Source: Streptomyces roseolilacinus (GTDB taxonomy: Bacteria > Actinomycetota > Actinomycetes > Streptomycetales > Streptomycetaceae). From it: a stretch of 64,000 nucleotides of DNA. Under the pieces are notes generated by a model. That model saw only the letters and a program-made list of their open reading frames with translations, searched no databases and was not told where the DNA came from. Shown here piece after piece: positions 1 through 8,727 of this stretch; position 1 is the stretch's first letter; the number at the start of each line of letters is the position of its first letter. The position numbers and the translations under genes are program-made. The DNA is taken from positions 124,001-188,000 of the forward strand of contig NZ_BMSV01000011.1 of NCBI RefSeq assembly GCF_014649335.1, written 5' to 3'.

Positions 1-468
1 ATCGGCACGCCCGAGGCGAAGGCGCTGCGCGGCAAGGCCGCCCTGGCCAACGCGCGCTTGGCCTACGAGGCATACGAGGAGGTGTTCTCCTCCGAGCGCT
101 GGGCCGCCCTGGACCGGGCGCAGGCCAACAAGCAGCGTCCGCTGTGGGCGTCGACGGGCGTGAAGGACCCGGCGTACAAGGACACCTTGTACGTGGACGA
201 GCTGGTCGCGCCAGGCACGGTGAACACGATGCCGGAGGCGACGCTGGAGGCCACCGCCGCGCGCGGTGAGATCCGCGGCGACACCGTCACCGGCACGTAC
301 GAGCAGGCCCGTGCGGACCTGGACGCGCTCGCCGAGCTGGGCATCGGCTACGACGAGGTGGTCCAGCTGCTGGAGGACGAGGGCGTCAGCAAGTTCGAGG
401 CGGCCTGGAACGACCTGTTGGCGTCGACCGAGGCGGAGCTGAAGCGCCTCGCCCCTTCGGAGGCGTAG
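1..468 (+). CDS. tal: Transaldolase, C-terminal part (cut by window start)
   Basis: Transaldolase moves a dihydroxyacetone unit between sugar phosphates in the cytosolic non-oxidative pentose phosphate pathway. Only the last 155 residues are inside the window; the frame is open from base 1, so the gene starts upstream. The visible part holds the late-barrel signature RPLWASTGVKDPAYKDT and then TLYVDELVAPGTVNTMPEATL, typical of the actinobacterial type. The Schiff-base lysine should lie before the window. It ends in TAG at 466-468, four bases before zwf, so tal and zwf are surely one operon. The tal-zwf-opcA-pgl order is usual in actinobacteria, with tkt normally just upstream. Confidence 0.93.
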   Translation: MGTPEAKALRGKAALANARLAYEAYEEVFSSERWAALDRAQANKQRPLWASTGVKDPAYKDTLYVDELVAPGTVNTMPEATLEATAARGEIRGDTVTGTYEQARADLDALAELGIGYDEVVQLLEDEGVSKFEAAWNDLLASTEAELKRLAPSEA

Positions 469-472
469 GACC

Positions 473-1996
473 TTGCACAGCAGCAATCCGCTGCGTGACG
501 CCGCGGACCGACGGCTCCCGCGCATCGCGGGGCCGTCGGGCCTGGTCATCTTCGGCGTCACGGGCGATTTGTCACGCAAAAAGCTGATGCCCGCCGTCTA
601 CGATCTGGCGAACCGGGGGCTGCTGCCGCCGGGCTTCGCGCTGATCGGCTTCGCCCGCCGCGAGTGGCAGGACGAGGACTTCGCGCAGGTCGTCCACGAC
701 GCGGTGAAGCAGCACGCGCGCACCCCCTTCCGCGAGGAGGTGTGGCAGCAGCTGATCCAGGGCATGCGGTTCGTCCAGGGTGACTTCGACGACGACACGG
801 CGTTCGAGCAGCTCAAGGCCACCATGGACGAGCTGGACAAGGCGCAGGGGACCGGCGGCAACTTCGCCTTCTACCTCTCCGTGCCGCCCAAGTTCTTCCC
901 CGTGGTCGTCCAGCAGCTGAAGCAGCACGGGCTGGCCGAGCAGCGGCAGGGGTGCTGGCGGCGCGCGGTCATCGAGAAGCCGTTCGGGCACGACCTCGTG
1001 TCGGCCCAGGAGCTGAACGCGATCGTCCACGAGGTGTTCACCCCGGACCAGGTGTTCCGGATCGACCACTACCTGGGCAAGGAGACCGTCCAGAACATCC
1101 TGGCGCTGCGGTTCGCCAACACCCTCTTCGAGCCGATCTGGAACCGGTCGTACGTCGACCACGTGCAGATCACCATGGCCGAGGACATCGGCATCGGCGG
1201 CCGCGCCGGCTACTACGACGGCATCGGCGCCGCCCGCGACGTCATCCAGAACCACCTGCTCCAGCTGCTCGCGCTGACCGCGATGGAGGAGCCCGCCTCC
1301 TTCGGCGCGGACGCGCTCGCCGCCGAGAAGACCAAGGTGCTGGGCGCCGTGCGGCTGCCCAAGGACCTGGGCGCCTCGACGGTGCGCGGCCAGTACGCGG
1401 CCGGGTGGCAGGGCGGCGAGAAGGCCGTCGGCTACCTGGAGGAGGAGGGCATCGACCCCGCCTCCAAGACCGACACGTACGCCGCGATCAAGCTGGAGAT
1501 CGACAACCGCCGCTGGGCGGGCGTCCCCTTCTACCTGCGGACCGGCAAGCGCCTGGGCCGCCGGGTGACGGAGATCGCGGTCGTCTTCCAGCGGGCCCCG
1601 CACTCCCCCTTCGACCACACGGCGACGGAGGAGCTGGGCCACAACGCCCTGGTGATCCGCGTCCAGCCGGACGAGGGCGTGACCATGCGGTTCGGCTCGA
1701 AGGTGCCGGGCACCTCGATGGAGGTGCGGGACGTCTCGATGGACTTCGCCTACGGCGAGTCGTTCACCGAGTCCAGCCCGGAGGCGTACGAGCGGCTGAT
1801 CCTCGACGTCCTCCTCGGCGACGCCAACCTCTTCCCGCGCGTGGAGGAGGTCGAGCTGTCGTGGCGGATCCTCGACCCGATCGAGGAGTACTGGGACACG
1901 CACGGCAGGCCCGCGCAGTACCAGGCGGGCACGTGGGGTCCGGTGGAGGCGGACGAAATGCTCGCACGAGACGGACGGAGCTGGCGCCGGCCATGA
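473..1996 (+). CDS. zwf: Glucose-6-phosphate 1-dehydrogenase
   Basis: Oxidises glucose 6-phosphate to 6-phosphogluconolactone with NADP, the entry step of the oxidative pentose phosphate pathway. The 507-residue protein has the N-terminal dinucleotide-binding loop GVTGDLSRKKLMPA (about residues 28-41) and the active-site motif RIDHYLGKE (about 198-206), with VIEKPFGHD ahead of it. The length is normal for the family. The start is a TTG at 473, four bases after the tal stop; no ATG or GTG precedes the conserved N terminus, so the rare start codon is accepted. The stop overlaps the opcA start as ATGA, showing translational coupling to the assembly factor that this enzyme needs in actinobacteria. 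Confidence 0.95.
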   Translation: MHSSNPLRDAADRRLPRIAGPSGLVIFGVTGDLSRKKLMPAVYDLANRGLLPPGFALIGFARREWQDEDFAQVVHDAVKQHARTPFREEVWQQLIQGMRFVQGDFDDDTAFEQLKATMDELDKAQGTGGNFAFYLSVPPKFFPVVVQQLKQHGLAEQRQGCWRRAVIEKPFGHDLVSAQELNAIVHEVFTPDQVFRIDHYLGKETVQNILALRFANTLFEPIWNRSYVDHVQITMAEDIGIGGRAGYYDGIGAARDVIQNHLLQLLALTAMEEPASFGADALAAEKTKVLGAVRLPKDLGASTVRGQYAAGWQGGEKAVGYLEEEGIDPASKTDTYAAIKLEIDNRRWAGVPFYLRTGKRLGRRVTEIAVVFQRAPHSPFDHTATEELGHNALVIRVQPDEGVTMRFGSKVPGTSMEVRDVSMDFAYGESFTESSPEAYERLILDVLLGDANLFPRVEEVELSWRILDPIEEYWDTHGRPAQYQAGTWGPVEADEMLARDGRSWRRP

Positions 1997-3105
1997 AGAT
2001 CGACCTTACGGACACCACCTCCAGCAAGATCAACAAGGCGCTGGTGCAGGGGCGGCGCGCCATCGGCACGCCGGCCGTCGGCATGGTGCTGACCCTGGTC
2101 ATCGTCACCGACGAGGAGAACGCCTACGACGCGCTCCGGGCGGCCAACGAGGCCTCCCGCGAGCACCCGTCGCGCAAGCTCGTCGTGATCAAGCGGGTCT
2201 CGCGTTCGCCGCGCGACCGGGCGAAGGCCCGCCTGGACGCGGAGGTGCGGGTCGGCGCGGACGCGGGCACCGGCGAAACGGTCATCCTGCGGCTGCGGGG
2301 CGAGGTCATCGACCACGCCCAGTCGGTCGTGCTGCCGCTGCTGCTGCCCGACGCGCCCGTGGTGGTCTGGTGGCCGGTCAACGCGCCGACCGACCCGGCC
2401 AGCGACCCGCTGGGCGCGCTCGCCCAGCGCCGGGTGACCGACATGTACAACACCGAGGACCCGGTCCGCGAACTGGCCGCGCGCGCCGCCGCGTACACGC
2501 CGGGCGACACGGACCTGGCCTGGACCCGGATCACGCCGTGGCGCTCGATGCTCGCCGCGGCCCTCGACCAGATCGCCTGCCAGGTGGCCTCGGCCGAGGT
2601 GGAGGGCGAGGAGTTCAACCCGAGCGTGGAGCTGCTCGCCATGTGGCTGGCGGACCGGCTCGGGATCGCGGTGCGCCGTACGGCGTCCGCGGGCCCCGGC
2701 CTCACCGCCGTACGGCTGGAGACGGACTGCGGGCCGATCGTGCTGGACCGGCCGGACGGCTCGCTCGCCACGCTCTGCGTGCAGGGGCAGCCGGACCGGG
2801 CGGTGGCGCTGAAGCGCCGCGAGACCGCCGAGCTGATCGCGGAGGAACTGCGGCGGCTGGACCCGGACGACACGTACGCCTCGGCGCTGCGGTACGGGGT
2901 CGAGCGGCTGGGCGAGGCGGCGGACGACGCGGCCGGCGCTCCGGCTCCCGCCGCGGACCCGTCGCCGGACTCGTCCGCGGACGCGTCGGCCGCGGACGCG
3001 TCGGCCCAGGGTGACGCCGTCGGTGGCGACGGTACGGCCGCTTCCGCCCCCACGGGGAAGTCCGGCGCGAAGAAGGCGCCGGCGAAGAAGGCGGCCGCCA
3101 AGTGA
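1993..3105 (+). CDS. opcA: Glucose-6-phosphate dehydrogenase assembly protein OpcA
   Basis: OpcA is a non-catalytic protein needed for assembly and activity of glucose-6-phosphate dehydrogenase in cyanobacteria and actinobacteria. The 370-residue product starts MKIDLTDTTSSKINKAL, an OpcA hallmark, and the family body runs to about residue 310. The last 60 residues are unlike the core: an Asp/Ser/Ala-rich linker with two ADASAADASA-like units, then a basic tail with KKAPAKK and KKAAAK that resembles a histone H1 or HupS tail. ATG at 1993 overlaps the zwf stop (ATGA), and its own TGA overlaps the GTG of pgl (GTGA). The tail is discussed in the findings. Confidence 0.93.
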   Translation: MKIDLTDTTSSKINKALVQGRRAIGTPAVGMVLTLVIVTDEENAYDALRAANEASREHPSRKLVVIKRVSRSPRDRAKARLDAEVRVGADAGTGETVILRLRGEVIDHAQSVVLPLLLPDAPVVVWWPVNAPTDPASDPLGALAQRRVTDMYNTEDPVRELAARAAAYTPGDTDLAWTRITPWRSMLAAALDQIACQVASAEVEGEEFNPSVELLAMWLADRLGIAVRRTASAGPGLTAVRLETDCGPIVLDRPDGSLATLCVQGQPDRAVALKRRETAELIAEELRRLDPDDTYASALRYGVERLGEAADDAAGAPAPAADPSPDSSADASAADASAQGDAVGGDGTAASAPTGKSGAKKAPAKKAAAK

Positions 3106-3884
3106 ACGCACCCCAGCTGGTCGTCCACCGCGACAAGGAGCTGATGGCGCAGGCCGCCGCCGCCCGGCTCATCACCCGGATCGTCGACGCGCAGGCCGCC
3201 CGCGGCTCCGCGTCGGTGGTCCTCACCGGTGGCCGCAACGGCAACGGCCTGCTCGCCGCGCTGCGTTCGGCCCCCGCGCGGGACGCGGTCGACTGGTCGC
3301 GGCTCGACCTGTGGTGGGGCGACGAGCGGTTCCTGCCGGAGGGCGACCCCGACCGGAACGACACGCAGGCGCGGGCCGCGCTGCTCGACAGCGTGCCGCT
3401 GGACCCCGCCCGGGTGCACCCGATGCCGGCGGCGGACGGCCCGTACGGCGCGGACGTCGACGCCGCCGCCGCCGCGTACGCGCGGGAGCTGGCCGCCGCG
3501 GCCCACCCGGAGAGCCGCGGGCCGGTCCCGCGGTTCGACGTGCTCATGCTGGGCGTCGGCCCGGACACCCACGTCGCGTCGCTGTTCCCGGAGCACCCGG
3601 CGGTGCGGGAGACCGAGCGGACGGTGGTGGGCGTGCACGGCGCGCCGAAGCCGCCGCCGACCCGGATCTCCCTGACGCTCCCGGCGATCCGCTCGGCGCG
3701 CGAGGTGTGGCTGCTGGCGGCGGGTGAGGACAAGGCGCAGGCCGCGGCCCTCGCCCTGTCCGGTGCCGGTGAGGTGCAGGCGCCGGCGGCCGGCGCGTAC
3801 GGGCTGGCGCGGACGCTGTGGCTGCTCGACGCGGCCGCGGCGGCGCGGCTGCCGCAGCCGCCGCACCCGGCGGCGCCGGCCTGA
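3102..3884 (+). CDS. pgl: 6-phosphogluconolactonase
   Basis: Hydrolyses 6-phosphogluconolactone to 6-phosphogluconate, the second step of the oxidative pentose phosphate pathway, in the cytosol. The 260-residue protein has the sugar-phosphate isomerase-like fold motifs VVLTGGRNGNGLLAAL (about 42-57) and WWGDERFLPEGDPDRND (about 71-87), the latter being the lactonase signature of the NagB/SOL family. The GTG start at 3102 overlaps the opcA stop (GTGA). It closes the tal-zwf-opcA-pgl operon, and a strong hairpin follows at 3907-3945. Confidence 0.94.
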   Translation: MNAPQLVVHRDKELMAQAAAARLITRIVDAQAARGSASVVLTGGRNGNGLLAALRSAPARDAVDWSRLDLWWGDERFLPEGDPDRNDTQARAALLDSVPLDPARVHPMPAADGPYGADVDAAAAAYARELAAAAHPESRGPVPRFDVLMLGVGPDTHVASLFPEHPAVRETERTVVGVHGAPKPPPTRISLTLPAIRSAREVWLLAAGEDKAQAAALALSGAGEVQAPAAGAYGLARTLWLLDAAAAARLPQPPHPAAPA

Positions 3885-3906
3885 CCGGCCGTCGTCCCCC
3901 ACGGGT

Positions 3907-3945
3907 GGAGGCCCGGTCCGCGGAGGGTTCGCGGACCGGGCCTCC
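3907..3945. terminator. Bidirectional terminator between pgl and the PGA hydrolase
   Basis: A perfect 16-bp inverted repeat (3907-3922 with 3930-3945) with a 7-base loop lies between two convergent genes, 22 bases past the pgl stop and 14 bases past the stop of the minus-strand gene. There is no long T-tract, as usual for Streptomyces hairpin terminators. Confidence 0.85.
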
Positions 3946-3959
3946 GTCGTTCCCCGGGG

Positions 3960-4808
3960 TCAGAGGACGACCTGGTCGGGGTCCTGGTGCAGTCGGGCGA
4001 TGGCGGCGCGGCAGGCGCGGACGAAGTCCCAGTACCGGGCCGTGGTGCTGCCGGCGCGTCCGGCACGGGTGTTGACGGAGAACATCGCGGCGCGCAGCTC
4101 GGTGGTGAGCTCCAGCTGGCCGCCCTTGTCGAGCATGGTGCGGTTGCAGGGGTTGTCGGGGTTGACGCCGGCGAGGTCGCGGACCTCGGGGTCGTTGCCG
4201 TCCTTCCAGGCGATGCCGGCCCTGTCGAACTCGGCCTTGAGGAGGGTCTTGAACCGCTCGTTGAGCCCGCCGACGACGACGGCCTGCGGGTTGGCGGTGT
4301 GCGCCTGGGCGGCCGTGCAGCCGTGCAGGCTCAGCACGTTGAGGCTGGAGCGGACCATCGAGAGGCAGACGTGGTCGTCGTTGTTCTTGGCGGTGACGTG
4401 CAGTTCGCGGTTGTTGGAGCTGCGCAGCCCCTCGAACATCCAGTAGTCGTGGACGCCGAGTCCGTCGTCGACGGGCTGGAGGGTGGCCGGGTGGTAGCCG
4501 GCTATGCCGAAGCACAGCTCGGACGTGCCCACCTCGATGCCGCCACCGTGCATGGCGAGGACGGTGGTGCGGTTGTAGGGGTGTCTCTCCGTGTAGCTGT
4601 GGTCGAGGAACTCGTGCCGCTTGTAGCGGCGCGCGAACTCGGTCCCCTCCTGCCCGGCCAGCTGCTTGTAGAGGTCGGTGTTGGAGGTGTAGAGGTCGAG
4701 CTCGTCGGTGGCGTGGGCCCGCGGCGCGGCCACGGTGCCCAGCAGGGGCCCGGTGACGGCGGCGGTGGCGAGCGCGGTGAGGACGGTGCGTCGGCTGGCG
4801 TGGGTCAT
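3960..4808 (-). CDS. Secreted poly-gamma-glutamate hydrolase family protein
   Basis: 282 residues. The N terminus MTHASRRTVLTALATAAVTG followed by GTVAAPRAHA is a signal peptide with a twin-arginine look and an AHA cleavage site, so the mature enzyme should be exported folded. The body carries MHGGGIEVGTSELCFGI (about 88-104), the zinc-site motif of the poly-gamma-glutamate hydrolase/phage PghP family (PF05908), zinc-dependent amidases that cut gamma-glutamyl polymers. The substrate in this host is not shown by the sequence; a role in scavenging or opening a competitor's capsule is an inference. It stands alone on the minus strand, convergent with pgl, and 56 bases separate its start from the end of the next minus-strand gene. 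Confidence 0.85.
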   Translation of the reverse strand: MTHASRRTVLTALATAAVTGPLLGTVAAPRAHATDELDLYTSNTDLYKQLAGQEGTEFARRYKRHEFLDHSYTERHPYNRTTVLAMHGGGIEVGTSELCFGIAGYHPATLQPVDDGLGVHDYWMFEGLRSSNNRELHVTAKNNDDHVCLSMVRSSLNVLSLHGCTAAQAHTANPQAVVVGGLNERFKTLLKAEFDRAGIAWKDGNDPEVRDLAGVNPDNPCNRTMLDKGGQLELTTELRAAMFSVNTRAGRAGSTTARYWDFVRACRAAIARLHQDPDQVVL

Positions 4809-4864
4809 CCGGACATGATCGCCGCAGGCGCCCGGAGGCGACCAGTCCGTCTCCGGGCCGTGCG

Positions 4865-6385
4865 TCACTCCGCCGGTTCGAGGAACGGCTCCAGGAGGCC
4901 GGGGACGGCGGCGGCCGCGAAGCGCAGGCCCTCGCTCTCGTCGGCGTCGTGCACGTCGTAGGCGCCGGCGCCGGCCGCCGTGGTGGCGGTGAGCGTGAGG
5001 AGCCCGGCGCGCCGCTGGACGTACGACTGCCTGAGCGTCCACCCGATGACGCCGCCGCGCTGGAGGGCGACGGTCGACCGGCGCACCGTGCCGGAGCGCG
5101 CCACCAGGTAGCCCCCGGCCAGGCCGTGCCCGAGGCCGCGGTACGCGTCGAGGGCGAGGGCCACGGCGGACGGCACCAGCACCAGGGCGGTCGCCCCGGC
5201 GGCGTACAGCAGGGCCCGGACGTCCAGGGCGGCGCCGAGCACGGCGAGCGGCACGACGGGCAGCAGCGCGGCGCCCACCGCCCAGCGCAGCCGCCGCGCG
5301 CGGGCCGCCCGGGGGTGCGGGGTGAGCGGTGCGCCCGTGGGTGAGACGGGCTCGCGCAGGACGCGGGCGGCGACCCCGTCGGCGACGGCGCGGGGCACGG
5401 CGGGCAGCAGCGACCGGTGGGTGCCGTGCCGGTCGTCGGCGCCCTGCGCGAGGCCCGTGGCGACGGCGTCCATCCGCGCGGCCCCGAACAGCCGGACGCC
5501 GAGCGGCTCGACCAGCTCGACGCCGCGCAGCCGCCGCTCCTCGACGGACAGGGAGCGGGCGGTGAGCAGACCGCGCCTCACCCGCAGCGTGCCGCCGGGT
5601 TCGCGCTCCAGCCGGAAGTTCCACCACATCTCGACCCACAGGGCGAGCGCGCCGACGACTCCGGCGAGCAGCGCGGCCGCGGTGAGCGTGAGGACGATCC
5701 ACACGACCGGCGTCGTCCGGAAGAGGTCGCCCGCGCGGTCGATGACCTCGCCCTGCACCCCGAACCACTCGCTGACCTGCATCACACCGCCGATCGCCGC
5801 CCCGCCGAGGAGCGGCGCGATGAAGGAGACCGGCGCGTACCGGATCCAGGACGGGTCCAGGACGGCCAGCTCGCCGTCGTGACGGGCCGTCGCGTCCGGT
5901 CCGAGGGCGCGGTTCAGCAGCTCCCGCCGCAGCCGCTCGCCCTCGGCGCGGCTCACGGCGTGCAGTTCCAGCGTGGACTCGGCGCCGCCGGTGCTCTCCC
6001 CCGTCCCTATCCGCACCTTCACCAGGCCGAGGAGGCGCAGCAGCAGATGGGCGGTCAGGTCGACGCTGCGGATGCGGTCGCGGGGCAGGGAGCGGCGCCG
6101 TTCGAGGACGAACAGCCGCGCGTGCAGCTCGACCCGCTCGTCCCCGACGCGGTAGCGGGTCCGATGGCACCGGACCGACTCGATCGCCGCGCCGCCGACC
6201 GCGAGCAGCAGGAAACCGGCGGCGACCAGGAGCAGCGCGCCCCCCGCGCCCATCGGGCCGGTCAGGCCGAGGAAGGCCGGTACGGCGCCGCCGGCCGCGA
6301 CGCCCGCCCCGGCGGCGCCGGTGACGAGGGCCGTGCGCGGTTCGAGGCGCCGCCAGTCCGCACCGCCGTCGGGGCCCCCGGTCAC
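4865..6385 (-). CDS. Multi-pass membrane protein with bacterial PH (bPH2, YdbT-like) domains
   Basis: 506 residues with several hydrophobic segments (near 15-35, 45-65, 170-190, 205-235, 375-420) separated by repeats of the bPH2/DUF304 type, with signatures such as DRIRSVDLTAHLLLRLLGLVKVRIGTG, SLSVEERRLRGVELVEPLGVRLFGAARMDAVATG and a third, weaker copy at the C terminus. This is the layout of B. subtilis YdbT, whose role is uncertain but is linked in Bacillus to resistance to certain bacteriocins. GTG at 6385 overlaps the stop of the smaller YdbS-like gene (GTGA), so the two are translated together and probably form a complex. It is the last gene of pgi-ydbS-ydbT. Confidence 0.8.
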   Translation of the reverse strand: MTGGPDGGADWRRLEPRTALVTGAAGAGVAAGGAVPAFLGLTGPMGAGGALLLVAAGFLLLAVGGAAIESVRCHRTRYRVGDERVELHARLFVLERRRSLPRDRIRSVDLTAHLLLRLLGLVKVRIGTGESTGGAESTLELHAVSRAEGERLRRELLNRALGPDATARHDGELAVLDPSWIRYAPVSFIAPLLGGAAIGGVMQVSEWFGVQGEVIDRAGDLFRTTPVVWIVLTLTAAALLAGVVGALALWVEMWWNFRLEREPGGTLRVRRGLLTARSLSVEERRLRGVELVEPLGVRLFGAARMDAVATGLAQGADDRHGTHRSLLPAVPRAVADGVAARVLREPVSPTGAPLTPHPRAARARRLRWAVGAALLPVVPLAVLGAALDVRALLYAAGATALVLVPSAVALALDAYRGLGHGLAGGYLVARSGTVRRSTVALQRGGVIGWTLRQSYVQRRAGLLTLTATTAAGAGAYDVHDADESEGLRFAAAAVPGLLEPFLEPAE

Positions 6386-6882
6386 GTCGCGTCCCCCGGC
6401 GTGTCCCGGGTGATCAGCGTCAGCCGCTCGGCGAGGTCGGCGGCCAGCCGGTGGTCGAGTCCCGTGAGGGTGACCGCGCCCTTGGCGGACGCCGTGGTGA
6501 CCGTGACCGTGGCGAGCCGGAACGCCTGCTCCAGGGGCCCGCGGACGGTGTCCACGGTCTGGATGCGGGACATCGGGGCGATCCGCCACTCCTGCCGGAA
6601 GAAGCCGGTGCGGACGTAGACCGCCTCGTCCGTCACCTCCCACCGGTGGACCCGGAACCACCAGCGGGGGAAGAACGCGGCGCACCCGAGCCCGACCGCC
6701 GCCAGCGCCCCCGCGCCGGCGAGCAGCCAGGTCCGGGCGGGCTCCAGGAGCCCGCCCAGTACGGCCAGGACGACCACCGGAACGGCCGTCACCAGCAGCC
6801 ACTGCGTGCGCCACCAGGCGACCGCCCGCTCGTCCGGCGTGTTGCGCGGCGGCCTCAGCCGCACCGCGCTCTCCCCCCGCAC
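6382..6882 (-). CDS. Membrane protein with one bPH2 domain (YdbS-like)
   Basis: 166 residues: two hydrophobic segments (about 29-48 and 51-70) followed by one bPH2 domain (about 75-160) with RWEVTDEAVYVRTGFFRQEWRIAP and SRIQTVDTVRGPLEQAFRLATVTV. This is the YdbS/DUF304 pattern, the usual partner of the larger YdbT-like protein encoded next. GTG at 6882 lies four bases after the pgi stop, and the stop overlaps the start of the next gene, so the three genes form one transcript. Function is unknown beyond membrane association. Pairing with pgi is probably only transcriptional. Confidence 0.82.
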   Translation of the reverse strand: MRGESAVRLRPPRNTPDERAVAWWRTQWLLVTAVPVVVLAVLGGLLEPARTWLLAGAGALAAVGLGCAAFFPRWWFRVHRWEVTDEAVYVRTGFFRQEWRIAPMSRIQTVDTVRGPLEQAFRLATVTVTTASAKGAVTLTGLDHRLAADLAERLTLITRDTPGDAT

Positions 6883-6886
6883 CGCG

Positions 6887-8551
6887 TCACCCCGCCCGCA
6901 GCACCCGGTAGGTGGCGGCCAGGGCCGCCGTGGAGCTGTCGAGGCCCTCGCCGCCGACGCCCTGGGTCAGCACGGGCTCGATCCGCTTGGCGAGGACCTT
7001 GCCCAGCTCGACGCCCCACTGGTCGAAGGAGTCGACGTTCCAGACGGCGCCCTGGACGAAGACCTTGTGCTCGTACAGGGCGACCAGCTGGCCCAGGACG
7101 GACGGGGTCAGCTCGCGGGCGAGGATCGTGGTCGTCGGGTGGTTGCCGCGGAACGTCTTGTGCGGCACGAGCTCCTCGGGGACGCCCTCCGCCCGCACCT
7201 CGTCGGCGGTCTTGCCGAAGGCCAGGGCCTGCGTCTGGGCGAAGAAGTTGGCCATCAGCAGGTCGTGCTGGGCGGCGAGGTGGGGCGGCAGGTCGCCGAC
7301 GGGCTCGGCGAAGCCGATGAAGTCGGCCGGGATCGTCTTCGTGCCCTGGTGGATCAGCTGGAAGTAGGCGTGCTGGCCGTTGGTGCCGGGCGTGCCCCAG
7401 ACGACCGGGCCGGTCTGCCAGTCGACCTCCCGGCCGTCGCGGTCCACGGACTTGCCGTTCGACTCCATGTCGAGCTGCTGGAGGTACGCCGTGAACTTGG
7501 ACAGGTAGTGCGAGTACGGCAGCACCGCGTGCGACTGGGCGTCGAAGAACGCGCCGTACCAGACGCCGAGGAGGCCCAGCAGCAGCGGGGCGTTCTCCTC
7601 CGGGGGGGCCGTGCGGAAGTGCTCGTCCATCAGCCGGAAGCCGTCGAGCATCTCGCGGAACCGGTCCGGGCCGATGGCGATCATCAGGGAGAGGCCGATG
7701 GCGGAGTCGTACGAGTAGCGGCCGCCCACCCAGTCCCAGAACTCGAACATGTTCGCCGTGTCGATGCCGAAGTCCTGGACCTTCTCGGCGTTGGTCGACA
7801 GGGCCACGAAGTGCCGGGCGACGGCCTCCTGGCCGGCCTTCAGCTCGTCGAGCAGCCACGCGCGGGCGGAGGTCGCGTTGGTGATGGTCTCGATGGTGGT
7901 GAACGTCTTGGACGCGATGACGAAGAGGGTCTCCTCCGCGTCCAGGTCGCGGACCGCCTCGTGCAGGTCGGCGCCGTCGACGTTCGAGACGAAGCGGAAC
8001 ACCAGGTCGCGGCGCGTGTAGGAGCGCAGCGCCTCGTAGGCCATGGCCGGGCCCAGGTCGGAGCCGCCGATGCCGATGTTGACGACGTTCCTGATGGGCT
8101 TTCCGGTGTGGCCCGTCCACGCGCCGGAGCGGACGCGCTCGGAGAAGGCGGCCATCCGGTCCAGGACGGCGTGCACGCCCGGCACGACGTTCTCCCCGTC
8201 GACCTCGACGACGGCGTCGCGCGGGGCGCGCAGCGCGGTGTGGAGGACGGCGCGGCGCTCCGTGGTGTTGATCTTCTCGCCGCGGAACATGGCGTCCCTG
8301 AGCTCCGCGACCCCGGTGGCCTCGGCCAGCCGGCGCAGCAGCGTCAGGGTCTCGTCCGTGACGAGCTGCTTGGAGTAGTCCAGATACAGGTCGCCGACCC
8401 GCAGGGTGTAGCCGGTGCCGCGTGCCGGGTCGGCGGCGAACAGCTCGCGCAGACGTGTCGTACCGAACCGCTCGCGGTGCTCCGCCAGGGCGGCCCACTC
8501 CGGCATCCGGGTCAGCCTCGGGCGGCTGCTTTCTGCGTTCATGTTGGACAT
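6887..8551 (-). CDS. pgi: Glucose-6-phosphate isomerase
   Basis: Interconverts glucose 6-phosphate and fructose 6-phosphate, joining glycolysis with the zwf operon to the left. The 554-residue protein has both family signatures: VNIGIGGSDLGPAMAYEAL (about 155-173) with the second signature GGRYSYDSAIGLSLMIAIG (about 270), and the catalytic-region motif QGTKTIPADF. The length matches the bacterial enzyme. The start at 8551 (MSNMNAESSRPRL) lies within a clear upstream leader; reading further upstream gives only low-complexity sequence through a terminator. Streptomyces often has two pgi genes; this is the copy between the pentose phosphate and lower glycolysis clusters. Confidence 0.95.
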   Translation of the reverse strand: MSNMNAESSRPRLTRMPEWAALAEHRERFGTTRLRELFAADPARGTGYTLRVGDLYLDYSKQLVTDETLTLLRRLAEATGVAELRDAMFRGEKINTTERRAVLHTALRAPRDAVVEVDGENVVPGVHAVLDRMAAFSERVRSGAWTGHTGKPIRNVVNIGIGGSDLGPAMAYEALRSYTRRDLVFRFVSNVDGADLHEAVRDLDAEETLFVIASKTFTTIETITNATSARAWLLDELKAGQEAVARHFVALSTNAEKVQDFGIDTANMFEFWDWVGGRYSYDSAIGLSLMIAIGPDRFREMLDGFRLMDEHFRTAPPEENAPLLLGLLGVWYGAFFDAQSHAVLPYSHYLSKFTAYLQQLDMESNGKSVDRDGREVDWQTGPVVWGTPGTNGQHAYFQLIHQGTKTIPADFIGFAEPVGDLPPHLAAQHDLLMANFFAQTQALAFGKTADEVRAEGVPEELVPHKTFRGNHPTTTILARELTPSVLGQLVALYEHKVFVQGAVWNVDSFDQWGVELGKVLAKRIEPVLTQGVGGEGLDSSTAALAATYRVLRAG

Positions 8552-8664
8552 CAGCCCACTTCTTCTCGTACCTGCCTGCTTGCCCCGCTGCCTCTCCAAC
8601 CTAATTGATCTGACCCCCGCCCACCGACTTGTCCACAGGTCGGAGTTGCCCGCGGGCGCGAAAA

Positions 8665-8708
8665 GGGCCCTGCTCGCGGGAACCGGTGGGGTTCCGCGGG
8701 CAGGGCCC
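8665..8708 (-). terminator. Terminator downstream of rbpA
   Basis: A long hairpin (8665-8684 with about 8690-8708, one or two bulges) lies 20 bases beyond the rbpA stop and about 115 bases ahead of the pgi start, separating the two minus-strand units. Confidence 0.75.
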
Positions 8709-8727
8709 GTGCTGCGGGTGCCAGGAC

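Noticed and set aside
952..1992. Upstream extension of the opcA frame into zwf
   Set aside because: The extension is Arg/Gly/Pro-rich shadow sequence; the conserved OpcA N terminus begins at the ATG overlapping the zwf stop.
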